Source: Phallusia mammillata (taxonomy: Eukaryota; Chordata; Ascidiacea; Phlebobranchia; Ascidiidae). Taken from it: DNA of 64,000 nucleotides. Under the pieces are notes generated by a model that made no database searches, was not told the DNA's origin, and saw only the letters and a program-made list of their open reading frames with translations. Positions 1 to 10,884 of this stretch are shown here, piece by piece. The stretch covers positions 52,989 to 116,988 of the forward strand of contig QLIY01000436.1 of assembly GCA_003260075.1 (NCBI GenBank), read 5' to 3'. The position numbers and the translations under genes are program-made. Every line of letters begins with the position of its first letter. Position 1 is the first letter of the stretch.

Positions 1-1902
1 GTCTTGTTTTCGATCATGTCTCATAGTAACACTATTCAACACTACTAACACTACTAAAATTTCCGTAGTGAAGCACTAGGCTTGTGGTTAGCCAAAATTG
101 AGCTAAATGTGTCATTTTGGCAAATGTCTGAGCCAGAACTTAAAAATTTGGCAGGAAATGAACATTTCTTCATGTCAAAAAACACTTAGAAAATCATTTT
201 TACAACTCACCAACTGAAAATTTATTCTGTTCATAATATTATTATCAAAGCTGACACAACTTTGATTTTCAGACAGTTACTTGACCATATGTGAAACAAG
301 TTTCTTTGTGGTTCATTACCAGTTATGACATTGAACAGATGGGGTGAGGCAAAGCTTTTCAGTGGTTGCTCACAGCAACCTGGAGTGTATGAACATGACA
401 AAACTGACCTATTGTCTTCACCAGCTGCAGTAAAAAGACCTTAACAGGTCGAAACAGAGTGCAATGTCTGCACCTTAGTAATTGATGTTTTCAAAAAAAA
501 TGAGCCATAGTGTCTGCAAGTTATTTTGAGTTGTTTGCAGTTTATATAGGGTGTCTTTGAGTGTCGATGGTTTAACTTGCATTTAACATTGCAATTATTT
601 TAACCAATAACTTTGTTAGGTTTCGGCAGATTCTGTAAATGTTTTAGCATGACAGCTATATATTTAGTTTGACCTGGAACTTTTGCATCAGGTTCGGTGC
701 ATCAGATCGCAATATTGACAAGTGCAATCAATTTAAAAACAAAATTGTCATACAACAAAGCCCAAAGTCCCCAAACCCTCATCAATAAATGCTGAGAACC
801 AGAAAATGTGATCAGGTCATCATTATATAAAATTTATAAATATAATACCACAAGTAGATTATCGCACTCAGAAAAACATAAAAAAACTCTTACCTGATGC
901 CTGTTGCTGGTGAGGATACATTGTGGAATAATGTACTTTCTGCTTTACAAACCTAACAACGAGTGACTCACATTATTGGTACTTTAAAAAGGATCCACCT
1001 GCAATATAGCGCAATAATTTCAAAAAACTGATATTTTTTCCTTAGAAATGTCGGCGATTTCTGCAAATCTGTGAAACTATTGCAAGCTAATCCTGAATAT
1101 TTTGCTAACCCCATATTTTATCCATGATAGAGTACAGGCAGATTCCACAACAAGAAAAAACCAAGTTCTTTATTCAATGACGCATCGGCAAACAATTGAC
1201 AGACGTAAAATAAACAGAAAAAATCAGCTAATATTTAATCCCCAATGAAACGGTCGCGTATAACGTTAACGCCCCATCTCGGCTAATTCGACTAATAAAG
1301 TGACTAAATTGGCACCTTCATAAACTTCCAGGCATAAAAAATTACAGTTTCGCAGCAATCTCTGCAAAGCAGTAGCTAGCTACACATTACACACAAGGAC
1401 TGTTTTGAGACTAAAACACTCGAGCGTGGATTTTTATTTTGGAACTTCCTTATGGGCTTGCCAGGTGGGTAATACTTAGAAACAGATCATGAAGTGATTT
1501 TCCAATTTGTAATCAAAGAATGGTTTAAAATTACTTGTTGTGCCAGATTTGAAGCAAAATGTGGCCTACTTAGATTTGGGTCGAACTTTTTTGATTTTCG
1601 ACTGGCATGTGTTTAACGACAAACCTTACTTTTCTTACAATTGATTTAATATGCACCCATTTTAAACATGGGTGGTTAGTTTTTAGCAGGGCTCCTTCAA
1701 CTCGTCTCACCAACGCCACATACCCTGCACAAAACGGTGCAGCTGTTGCGTAGCTATTTGGGGTTTAGCGATTATTTTAATGCAATCAGAGTCAATATAA
1801 GCCCATGGTGGCTCTGGTGCAATGGTGTCGCTTTGCGTTGTCCCAAAGCGAGACCAACCCAACTCAGTTCAGCATAACTACTGATAACTGCTGATTATTT
1901 GC
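1..1902. other. Intergenic, no gene recognised
   Basis: No long open frame and no exon with recognisable protein similarity was found on either strand. The stretch is AT-rich and unremarkable. It could hold untranslated or intronic sequence of genes outside the window. Confidence 0.5.
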
Positions 1903-1915
1903 GTGCAAGCTATTT

Positions 1916-2108
1916 TTTTATTTTTTTATTTTTTTTATTTTTTTTTCTTCACGGGGTTCGAACCCAGGAACCTCCCGGGGACGAATCCCGATCAGGTTTT
2001 TTATGTCTGTATATGGGTCAGGCGCGCCAGGCCATTCGGCCAAGTTCCGATTTGCAACGACGACTGGAAAGATATTATTGCAGTTACGAATACTTTGGAC
2101 CATAGTCN
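1916..2108 (-). mobile_element. tRNA-like SINE with 13-bp target-site duplication
   Basis: Read on the minus strand, the element has an A-box-like stretch TTGGCCGAATGGC near 2045, a B-box GGTTCGAACCC near 1957-1967, and an A-rich tail made of A and T runs at about 1916-1948. The 13-bp sequence GTGCAAGCTATTT flanks it on both sides (1903-1915 and 2109-2121), which is the expected mark of LINE-driven insertion. One ambiguous base (N) lies at 2108, at the head of the element. The segment CCTGACCCATAT followed by a T/A-rich stretch and GGTTCGA is shared with a second copy near 13.6 kb. The A to B box spacing is longer than in a plain tRNA, so the head may derive from a long-variable-arm tRNA or be rearranged. 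Confidence 0.75.
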
Positions 2109-2398
2109 GTGCAAGCTATTTATTAAAGGGCGTCAAATTTTCTTGTATCTTTGTCGCCACCTTACGTCAAAAATATTTCCAATCAATTTGTAATTAACTA
2201 CAGAGTGGTTTCGTACTTTCGTCGCCCCGAGAAATGGTCCAGTCTTTTACGGCGTTAACAACAATAAGCACACAGAAACTAATGGAACTGGAACAGGCAT
2301 GCAAAAATCATGTGAAGTACCTGGCATTATTAGGCAAATAGTATCAATAATCTCAAAAAAGATAACACACATCGACGCAAAAAAAGTTTACTTTGCAG

Positions 2399-2756
2399 TT
2401 ACACCATCATGCCTTTCGGGGATCGAAGCAAACGTCGTCGGCGTCGTTTCTTTTGAGGAGACTGTTTTTCAAAGGGATCCGGCAGAATGTGCTGGCCGTT
2501 TTCAAGCTGTGTCGTCGTCAGACCTGTGTCTTCGCCCCTATGTACAGGAGTTGCTAGTATCACCCGCCTTTGACGAACCGTGCGGTATCGTTGAAACAGG
2601 GCAAGACCAATGATGATAGCTGCCAGGACGATAAACAGAACTACACTTGCAGACACGCTCGCTATAAGCGCTGTGTGGGCTGCTCTGTCGTCTGCTTCAC
2701 TGGTAGCCTTGACTGTTCCATTACTGCTCGAACAAACAAACAGACTGTTATGATTT
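2399..2756 (-). CDS. Last exon of a single-pass membrane protein, partial
   Basis: On the minus strand a good splice acceptor (pyrimidine-rich, ending CTTTAG) precedes 2756. The frame is then open to a stop at 2399. The product has a Ser/Thr- and Asn-containing linker, one strong transmembrane segment (SASVVLFIVLAAIIIGLALF), and a basic cytoplasmic tail with an R-rich patch KKRRRRRLL. The topology suggests a type I protein whose ectodomain is encoded upstream (higher coordinates). No upstream exon could be assigned with confidence. The family is not recognised. The TM sits about a third of the way into the exon and the tail is about 60 residues. Confidence 0.55.
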
Positions 2757-4689
2757 CTAAAGCAACAAGAGGTTGGTTGAAAATGTTGGTCGGTGAATAT
2801 CGCATATGTCCGAACCGCATTTAAACATCACAAATTTTAAATCTGTGTAGTGATGTTAGATGTAGGTTTACTTGGTTTAAGTTAGTGATATTACGAATGT
2901 TCGGTTTGCCAATTTATTCGGCCCCAGCAATTTTTACAAAGATTCGGTTTCGAGCAAACAATTTGCTGCAACTCGCTCGAAAACCAATTATTGATGAACA
3001 CAACTTGAAAGAGCAAAACATGCCCTTTCAGCCTAAGTAGATACCATGGCATCATTTAAAATGCTTAATAACTAAATTTGCGTCAGTTATTGTGACCTTC
3101 AAGCCATCAGTAGGTAATTGACTTGCAGACCGACAACCACGGGCATTTTTATGTGGCACATTTGTTATGCCAAAGCTTTAGCGTACGACTTGACGTTTAA
3201 ATCGACCGAACGCATCAGCCAAAACTTCCGCATAAGGTCTCAGTCCGAAACTACTTTAGCCGACTTGGTGCACTAGTTTAAGTCATGCGATGTAGGCTAA
3301 TGTTCTGTTTCCCTAACAATAAAGTTAGTAACTTATACACAAGGACAATTGTCAGCAAATATTGTTGTTTTAAATCCTATTTTCTCTTCGTTTGGCTATA
3401 AAAAATCGTCACAACATGTAGGCTGTTACGTTCAGAAGAAGCTTTGTTTTACTCGATTTATTTCTTTTATGCTAAAATAAATTGCATGGTGAACGACCTT
3501 AGAATTGCAAAGATAAACTAAATGCTTCCTTGATCGTCACTAATCGTACGTAACTTACATTTACACTTAAATAGAATCGCTACAACGTAACTAGCATATT
3601 GTCCTATTTTTGCACAAAAAAGCAAACCGCTTCGTAACACACTTGGTAGAGCTGACGGTTGCAGTGGTAGGTTGCCAGGGATTGGTTCCATTCATCACCA
3701 TTGTTGATGTACGAAAATTTTCCGTAACTTTACTGGGTGTTTCTAAACATCAATGTCTTTGCTGCAGCAACAAAGGCTCTACACGTCGATACGCTCGCTT
3801 AGACAGGCATACGTAAACAGCACCGTGCTGCTATTGGCTGGTGAACGCCTGGAGCTAAAGTTGCACCAACTTCTTTAAATAATTTATGCTGCCTTCCTTG
3901 CTTCCCTGTACTTCTCTTTGGTGTCGCGCTGAATGTTGGCTTGTTAGTGATGTGCGGTGAAAACAGAGCAGAGGCCAATTAGGATTAATTTGACTTTACT
4001 TCATGCGAGTGGCAGCAGATTGGTGTTTCGTGTGATGGGCGAAAGTGGTTAAGTGCTTTTTTGATGCTAATACATTCGAAAACCCCACTTGCATATTATC
4101 GTCGGTCTATCTTTCACACTGTTCAATTTGTTTTTTCTTGTAATTACTTGTAGTTAATTTGGTTCAAACATGCCTGTCGTGCATGAATTTTCTACAAAAC
4201 TGTTTTGTAAAGTCTGTTATTTGTATTCGTTTCTTTTTGTGAAAGCTCTTTTTTGAAATTGTACAAAATAAACTCTGCGAAATTGTTGAATTTTACGCCA
4301 TCACCCACCATAGGAGTTAAAATCAGTAAGAAACATTTCTCGATATTAAGGTGTATTGTTCCAGCAACGAACCATGTGTTACAAGTACAAGTTTTTATAC
4401 AAGGATAAGAACAACAAAAAAGGTCAAAGTCAAGATTGCGCCATTTCACTAACACAAAGGAATCTGTATTACCCTGGGGAAAACCAAAGCGGTTCGAGAT
4501 TTACAACTTTACTTTCGAGGCGAAGTCATGGCGACACTAAATAAATAGAGCATTGGTGCGACACTGCTTACCAATTAAGGCGATTAAGTTTACTTTATTG
4601 TTGCGCAATATTATTTTTGTATTACCAACTGGATTTAAGCGGATGATCACTCAAACAATAACTCTTTTCTGTATAAAATCGTAGAGTCA

Positions 4690-5095
4690 AACCGGAACTG
4701 AACTGAAGCCGCAAATTACGATGTCCTAAAACCCAAACCGGAGTTGAACCCATATATGTAGATATGCAATTGTTTGGACCAAATAAACCAATACCGGAAC
4801 CGAACCAGTAAAAATGCAAATTCTATTATATTTCGTGATTTGTCTGTTTTTCAAAACACCGAACTGAAGAACACGCGAGCTATAGGGCGTGTCAAAAATC
4901 ACGAATTTTAAGGAGACGCGCAATGTACCGTCAAAGTTTTTTCGGAGTTTGGTAAGGACATGTATCAACATCTGATCGGTAGAATTCAAATTAAACGAAA
5001 GGGATTTAAACCGGTTTGAAAAACGCAAACCGGTCCGGACCGGATAATTTAACAAAACCCGAGAATATACATTGTTTAAAACCGGAACCGAACCC
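4690..5095. repeat. Degenerate AACCGGAACCGAACC-type repeat
   Basis: The motif family AACCGGAACTGAACT / CCGGAACCGAACC / AACCGGTCCGGACCGG recurs irregularly about eight times through this stretch. It is probably the relic of a transposon terminal region. There is no coding potential. Confidence 0.4.
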
Positions 5096-5179
5096 AAACC
5101 CTTACAAACTATAATGAGTGAACTCGATCTGAATTTAAACCATACAAAAAGTGGTTCGACTCCCTGTGAAAACTATTTG

Positions 5180-5231
5180 TAAGCATGACGCAACAGCCCC
5201 CCCCCCCCCCCCCCTAAGCATGACGCAACAG
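5180..5231. repeat. 17-bp direct repeat around an 18-C run
   Basis: TAAGCATGACGCAACAG occurs at 5180-5196 and again at 5215-5231, separated only by poly-C. This matches the window-wide pattern of homopolymer runs at duplicated joins. Confidence 0.85.
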
Positions 5232-5384
5232 TGCTGGCCTGGTTGTTTGGCGAGCCGAAGCGAGCCGATGTACACCGACGGGGGAATCCCCTTTAACTTT
5301 TTTCGCGGTGCTGAATGACGGGGCTGAAATATGACTCACTGCGTTGTAATTCGAGCATATAACCGGAGCGGAACTACAGAAAGC

Positions 5385-6125
5385 ATGAGTGTTTTAAAGA
5401 TTGGTATCACAGTGATCGTTATACTTTGCATTGCGAGCCGAGGTGAGAGCTCTCCGAAGTTAAAGACGCATTTACCGTAAAGCAAAAACTTAACTATGCC
5501 AAAAATGCAAGATGTGGCCTTGGCTGTGTTTAGAAAAGTGCAGAGTCAAAACGCAGCAGCTGAACAAAACTGTGGACGGGACAAGTTTTATTTAAGTTCC
5601 ACAGACAGATGTGAAGACTGTTTCCAATATTGCCGAAATGGAGATGTCGTTATGTGCCAAAATTTCTGCCCCTCTGTCTACGTCCAGGTTTACAAACTTG
5701 AACCAATACAGAACGAGCTTCGAATTCATCAGATTGTAGGCATCGGAATCGCCATCCTGCTGTTGCTGATGTTGATTTGGAACATTTGCAAGTGTCGCCG
5801 CTCATTCAAATCTAAGCAAATGAAAGATGTTGAAAAAGGCAAGCCGTACGACAGTGGATCAACTTCGACTGTAGGGTCAAGCCGTAGCGATGCCTCCCAA
5901 ACGCAGTTGCTACCCCCACAGAAGAACAATGATCCTCAGTCTAATGACAACCGGATTGACTTGGCAAACTTTCACGGACAAGCAACTCAAGTCGAACGCC
6001 AATCGGAGGCTTCTCTGAGACAAGTTCCCCCCTCAAACGACCAATCGAACGAAACACGCGCTAAAATGTGCAATAAAAATAAATACGACACAACGGTTAA
6101 TTTGAGTAAACCGATGTGTCACTAG
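5385..6125 (+). pseudogene. BCMA/Fn14-like TNFR-type receptor, copy 1, with in-frame stop
   Basis: The frame starts with ATG at 5385 and a hydrophobic signal peptide (MSVLKIGITVIVILCIASRG), then meets TAA at 5478-5480. The same frame continues without interruption to 6123-6125. The paralogue at 8033 reads through this point with a serine-glutamate pair. After the stop comes a six-cysteine domain (5562-5664) with spacing C-x12-C-x2-C-x3-C-x7-C-x3-C, then a membrane span (IVGIGIAILLLLMLIWNI) and a polar cytoplasmic tail ending near a conserved KYxxTVN. The spacing equals that of the single-domain TNF receptors BCMA and Fn14. A GT at the end of the signal peptide (GGTGAGAG) could be a donor, but the only nearby acceptor gives a 40-nt intron that breaks the frame. 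It is likely a pseudogene or a null allele. Translation from ATG 5496 would lack a signal peptide. Confidence 0.6.
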
Positions 6126-6289
6126 CTTGTGTACTTTTTTAGTTTTTATGTGTTTTTTTAACTTGTTTGGATTTTAACAGAAACAAATAAGAATCGCTAA
6201 AACCGGAAAACGTATATTTCGAAAACATACTGAAAGTTGTGAAAAATGTACCTTTCAATGTTTTCAAACAGGCAAAAAACATGTTTTGT

Positions 6290-6400
6290 GGCGTTAAAGC
6301 AAACAATCGTCAGTGTACATTGCTTGGTATGGTGCAAGTGCTCCCCCCCCCCGGCGTTAAAGCAAACAATCGTCAGTGTACATTGCTTGGTATGGTGCAA
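6290..6400. repeat. 48-bp direct duplication joined by poly-C
   Basis: The sequence at 6290-6337 recurs exactly at 6353-6400, separated by a few bases and a C run at 6343-6352. The paralogous segment near 9.0 kb has it only once, so the second copy is local and recent or artefactual. Confidence 0.85.
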
Positions 6401-8032
6401 CACGTGACACATCACCAGAAGGGGAAAAACCTAAAACTTTTTGTGTAAGGTGCTATAGTCTCGTTTCACTGGAAGCAAACTCAGTCAAGCGTAGTGCACC
6501 TTTTTCTTTCTCTCTTGTTGTAAACGCTTTTTCGCAAATTAGCTTTTGTTACAGATTACGCGATCACTACAAAACTGTTTCACCTGTTCTTACAGGTTTT
6601 TGATTAAATAAAATTTCGCTTGATTGCTCTGTGGTTTGTAGCGTTTGCTAGAGCAAGCAAGGCTTTCAACCACAATACGCTTACTTAGGCAGGTAAACAT
6701 AATCAGTACAGTGCTGTTTTCACCGTACAGATCGGGCTAAAGTTGCATTAACTTTATGAACTAATTTATGCTGCCTTCCTTGTTTCCACGCTGAATATTG
6801 ACTTATTAGTGATGTGCGGCAAAAACAAAGCAAAGGGCAATGGAGTTGATTTGACTTTGCTTGCTGCCATTGACAGCTCATTGGTGTTTCGTGTAAAGGA
6901 GAAAGGACAGAAAATGAGTTTTTCTTTTTAATGGGAAGGTTGGTTTATTCAATTTAAAAACTATTGTTCCATGGTATTTTTATGTCGTTAGTGCCTGTAC
7001 ACACGATTATCTTTTAGCCATTACATAATGTTGTTTCAAGAACTATTGTTTTGTTTGGCGTATTACTTGTGATCGTCTTTTTTAAACAAACATTGCACAA
7101 GTTTTAACGAAAATACTAAGAAACAAATCTGCAAGTTTTTGAAACTCGCCAGCCATTTCGCTCATCCGTTTGACTCAAAACAAACGCAATGCGCACGAAA
7201 AATTGCGACAGTTTTGTTCGCTTCTTTCATTTTCTTCATTCGCATTATAAGTCCGCCGTCCAATTGCTTTTCGCAAGCTGGATTGTTGGATCAAATGTAC
7301 GTTAACTTGTTTAACCTAACAGTTGCCTCTGCGTCGGAGAAATGCCACCGTTTCTTGCCTAGGGAAATACAAATGGTGTCGACGGGGTAAGAATCAATAA
7401 CATTGTGAACACGGGACGTAAATTCTAGAGAATAAACGGCCAGCGTTAGGAATTTCAAGTTGTCAATATCAACTAAAGCAAGCGAAATGTGTACGATAAA
7501 TTTATCAATATTAGTGTTTATTGTTCAAGCAAAAAAACGTTTGCAAAAACGAACAAGGTTTGATTACGTCATTTACATGAAGTGAACAAAACAAAAAACA
7601 AAGTGTAGATTGCGCAAAAGATGCAAAAGAATGTTGATTAACCTGGGGAAAACCCTGGTAAGTTACCAAACGGTTAGAGTTTACGACTTTGTTTTCGAGT
7701 CAAAACCCACCATGGCAACTCTAAGTAAACACTGAAATGCTGCGATATCTGCTAACACATTCTGGCGATCAAATTTACTTTTATGATTGCGCCATATTCG
7801 GGTCTACTATGGCAATACACGGTGCGCATGATTTACATTACATGCGGTGTTCCGGCGAAGGCCTATACTTAATAGGATGAAAATAGATGCTATGACGGCA
7901 TAGTTGTTTGCTTTCTCTGTGGCACAGGCGGCACAAGCACCTATACGGGAAAGCCCCTAAACTTTTTTCAGGTACCGGCGTGAATATGTATCACCGCTCT
8001 CCCGCTTACACTCGCAGATAACATAAAAAAGA

Positions 8033-8782
8033 ATGGACCTAAACCGTGTTATCAGAGTAATCAGTATTCTTTCAGTGGCGTGTGGAGGTGAAAGCTTAGC
8101 GAATTTACAAGCATATTCATCAGAAAGCAAAAACCTGACTATGGATAAGATGTATGAAGTTGCCGAAAGTGTTTTCACCAACAAACTAAAGCAAAATGCC
8201 GCGCTGGAACAAAACTGTGGGCTGAACAAGTATTTTTCAACTGCTACGGACAGATGTGAAGACTGCATTAAACTCTGCAGAGAAGATAATGTCGTCATGT
8301 GTCAAAATTACTGTCCCTCTGTTTACAACAAAGTTTATGAAATTGAACCAATACTAAACGAGCTTCAAATATATCGGTTTGTAGGAATCGGTTTTGCCAT
8401 CCTGTTGTTGCTGATGTTGATTTTTACCATGTACTTGTGTTGCTGCCGCACACGCAAATCTAAACAGAAGAAAGATGTTGAACTGGGTAAGCAGCTGTAC
8501 AAAAGTGTATCAACTTCGACTGTACAATCCAGCCGCAGTGATGAATCCGAAAAGCAGTTGCTTCCCAAAAAGAAGAACAACGACGCTAATCCTGTTGGCA
8601 ACGAGATTGGCGTGGCAAACTTTCCGAGACAAAGGACCCAGTCGGAAAGCCAAGCTCCCTTTGCGCCGAACAATTTTTCTCCCTCGGTCGACCAATCAAA
8701 CGAAATACATGATACAGGGGGTAGTCAAAATAACAAATACGAGAAAACAGTTAATGTGAATAATACCCCTATGTATCACTAG
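8033..8782 (+). CDS. BCMA/Fn14-like TNFR-type membrane receptor, copy 2
   Basis: A single 249-residue open frame from ATG 8033. Residues 1-19 form a signal peptide. Residues 60-94 form one cysteine-rich domain with spacing C-x12-C-x2-C-x3-C-x7-C-x3-C and an NKYFSTATDR stretch between the first two cysteines. A membrane span follows at about residues 119-140 (FVGIGFAILLLLMLIFTMYL), then a Cys-rich stop-transfer (CCCRTRKSK) and a Ser/Asn-rich tail of about 100 residues ending NTPMYH. The spacing and the aromatic between C1 and C2 match the BCMA (TALL-1 binding) and Fn14 class. I see no clear TRAF-binding PxQxT or SxxE motif in the tail. The tail shares KY-x2-TVN with copy 1, suggesting a conserved tyrosine. 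Family assignment is by cysteine pattern only. The ligand is unknown. Confidence 0.75.
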   Translation: MDLNRVIRVISILSVACGGESLANLQAYSSESKNLTMDKMYEVAESVFTNKLKQNAALEQNCGLNKYFSTATDRCEDCIKLCREDNVVMCQNYCPSVYNKVYEIEPILNELQIYRFVGIGFAILLLLMLIFTMYLCCCRTRKSKQKKDVELGKQLYKSVSTSTVQSSRSDESEKQLLPKKKNNDANPVGNEIGVANFPRQRTQSESQAPFAPNNFSPSVDQSNEIHDTGGSQNNKYEKTVNVNNTPMYH

Positions 8783-9432
8783 ATTCTCTTTTTGTATGTT
8801 TAATTTGTTTGGATTTCGCTAAATTGAATAAGAATCGTTAAAAGGTGTTTATTAAACATGGTTGAAAAACAACTTGAAAAAAATGGGGTAAAATGTATTA
8901 GAATTAAAGGACTAAAATGCCAGTTGCAACCTATTTAGAAATGTAATTTCAATTCGATGTTTTAAAACGTGCCAAAAATATTATTTATGGTGGTAAACCG
9001 AACAATCGTCAGTGTACATTCTTTGCTATGGTGCAACTGCAACTAACCCCACCAGCAGGGGAAATCCCTAAAACTTTTTGTTTGAGGTGCTTGTCACGTT
9101 ACTGACCACAAACTCAACCAAGCGTGATGCCTTTTTTCTTTCTCTCTCGTTGATCTCTGTTGTGTAAAAAAAACTCTAAAAATCTTTCAAGTAAAAAATC
9201 TTTCACCTGCTTATTCACCCTTTTTAAACCAAACATTTTGCATGATTACTGCGTGCTTTTAGTGCTTTCAATAAAATACAAAACCGAAGAGACTTGTTTA
9301 GAGTAAACAATGCAATTTCGAGAAAGAACGCTTCCGTGTTCTAAGCTCACTTATGCCGAACGATACAAGCGCGTTAGTCCTATGGTCACATGCCTCACGT
9401 GATTTCTAGGTTACCCTGGTTCAAAGGGAAAC

Positions 9433-9439
9433 TATAAAA
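9433..9439 (+). promoter_or_regulatory. TATA box candidate
   Basis: TATAAAA lies 254 bp before the ATG of the secreted Cys-rich gene at 9693. A pyrimidine-rich AG (TTTTCACAG) just before that ATG suggests a spliced 5' leader, which would account for the distance. Confidence 0.35.
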
Positions 9440-9692
9440 AGTCCCCGGAAAAGGCTGAAACTGTCCAACACCCTGTGGAAAGTCCGTTTCTGGTAAATGT
9501 TTCTACTCACTAAATGTATTTATTGTTACGTACAGTTACAAGTTACATTCCGTTGCGCAACCTCGACACGGCCGGTTTCGTTTTTTTTTCATGCCAACTT
9601 ATTATTTAGGCCTGGGGCAAGCGACAGCATAAAACGCTTGTTATCGGACATATGTACCCATTTTCACAGTGACAGGAGTCGAGTTCCGTGAT

Positions 9693-10067
9693 ATGACGCA
9701 AAAAATACTTCAGACGACATTCTGCTTGCATTCCGCAATGATCGCGACCTTCGTTGTTCTAACGTGCTTTGCATGCGGTCAATGCCTTGTATTACGACCT
9801 GAGCTGCATAAGAGATACGAAAGGGTGACGTCTCGGCTGGACGAGCTCAAAGAAGCAATGAACGATTTGACTTTATATGTCAAACTAGCATGTAACGATG
9901 CTAAGTTTATTGCAAGCCCTGGAAAATGTACGAAGTGCTTTAATCGATGTCAGAGGATCATCGAATATCGACGGTTTTGCCTTCAGAAGTGCGGCATTCA
10001 ATCTAAAGAGCAGCAAACCCGAGTAATTAAACAGGGGAAAAACACAAAAAGATTCATTATGGATTGA
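9693..10067 (+). CDS. Secreted relative of the TNFR-type cluster
   Basis: The first ATG in frame is 9693, giving 124 residues. An N-terminal hydrophobic segment (IATFVVLTCFACGQC) looks like a signal peptide, although the charged and polar residues before it are unusual, and a second Met (residue 16) may be the true start. It is followed by an amphipathic helix-like stretch and then a six-cysteine domain: C-x11-C-x2-C-x3-C-x9-C-x3-C. The order and the C-x2-C-x3-C core match the two receptors upstream. There is no membrane span; the tail is basic (KQGKNTKRF). This suggests a soluble form, perhaps a decoy or a ligand-binding secreted paralogue, but function is inference. The frame has no internal introns. 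Confidence 0.6.
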   Translation: MTQKILQTTFCLHSAMIATFVVLTCFACGQCLVLRPELHKRYERVTSRLDELKEAMNDLTLYVKLACNDAKFIASPGKCTKCFNRCQRIIEYRRFCLQKCGIQSKEQQTRVIKQGKNTKRFIMD

Positions 10068-10103
10068 TGTTTTGAGGAATTACGAAGCAATGCGTTATTT
10101 TAC

Positions 10104-10307
10104 TTAGAGATCGACGTGACATTTTGATATATTTGGATGTCCGTGTTTTACGTTGCATGTATAAATGTATGTTTCGACAAAAAAAAGTATTTTTGTATTA
10201 ATCTGTCGATCACTGTTGTTTTCAATGATCAGATTAGTGAAAGTAATCGCTGCGGCCGATACAATAGTCCAACAAAATGCAAGCAAACTTAACAGAAAGG
10301 TGGCCAT
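10104..10307 (-). CDS. Small secreted-looking ORF, uncharacterised
   Basis: From ATG 10307 on the minus strand the frame gives 67 residues with a convincing signal peptide (MATFLLSLLAFCWTIVSA), then a short polar chain with two cysteines. The open frame extends upstream to 10679 without a stop (191 codons in all), unusually long for such AT-rich DNA. It lies tail to tail with the 9693 gene. No family is recognised, and it may be fortuitous. Confidence 0.3.
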   Translation of the reverse strand: MATFLLSLLAFCWTIVSAAAITFTNLIIENNSDRQINTKILFFVETYIYTCNVKHGHPNISKCHVDL

Positions 10308-10820
10308 TAGTTTCTGGTTGAAAAAACGGACATGAAAATGTTCCTGGGTTAATGGCTTTTTTCGATTAATTTCTAAAGATTGGCAGAGCAAATGCTTTTT
10401 GTTCCACGAAAAAAAGCTTAGTTTCCCAGAATGCAAAAATGAGACAAAAAATTGTGCGAAAACAGTATCGGTGGCTAATATTGTTACTGCGGCGTAGAAA
10501 AGTTCGCATACGCATGCACTATTTGCGCTTGTTTTTGATGACAGAAACCCTTGACTCGTTGTTTTCTCCGAATCAATTCCTTTTTTTCTGTCACGCACCA
10601 TTACAATGCCCAAAGCGTTTATTTCTGAACTTACAAAAATATTTTTGACGTATGAAACTTTAGTTTCATCATTGCGCAATACTCAGAAATATACACAGCA
10701 GATTCGGAAGGTTTCGTTACTGTCATGTCAACAATTGAATTGCTTTGTGTGAAAAGAATTACGATTGCGAATGTAGGCCTATGTATGGGGATGTATGGGG
10801 ACAGTACCGAAAATCGCTCT

Positions 10821-10827
10821 TATAAAA
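10821..10827 (+). promoter_or_regulatory. TATA box candidate
   Basis: TATAAAA lies 58 bp upstream of the ATG at 10885, a typical core-promoter distance for a short unspliced 5' leader. Confidence 0.5.
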
Positions 10828-10884
10828 CCGACAAAATGTGAATTTGGGCTTCAGTTGTAATGTTAGTGTGTGAAAGTTGGCAAA

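Larger units (their letters stand above)
2757..5384. other. Intergenic or intronic, no gene assigned
   Basis: No exon of the 2399-2756 minus-strand gene could be placed here. The right-hand part (about 3.6 kb onward) is the upstream half of a tandemly duplicated segment (see the 3600-9230 entry). Confidence 0.4.
3600..9230 (+). repeat. Diverged tandem duplication carrying two receptor genes
   Basis: Two units of about 2.7-3 kb follow each other. Matching non-coding blocks occur in order: 3.85-4.03 kb with 6.74-6.90 kb (for example TTTATGCTGCCTTCCTTG), 4.45-4.55 kb with 7.63-7.74 kb (CCTGGGGAAAACC), the genes at 5385 and 8033, and 6.29-6.45 kb with 8.99-9.09 kb (AACAATCGTCAGTGTACATT). The duplication therefore included gene, promoter side and 3' flank. 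The coding copies are clearly diverged, so it is old rather than an allelic artefact. Confidence 0.7.

Noticed and set aside
3630..3705. tRNA-like look (TTGGTAGAGC ... GGTTCCATTC)
   Set aside because: No cloverleaf could be drawn and the B-box is imperfect. It may be a decayed SINE, not a tRNA gene.
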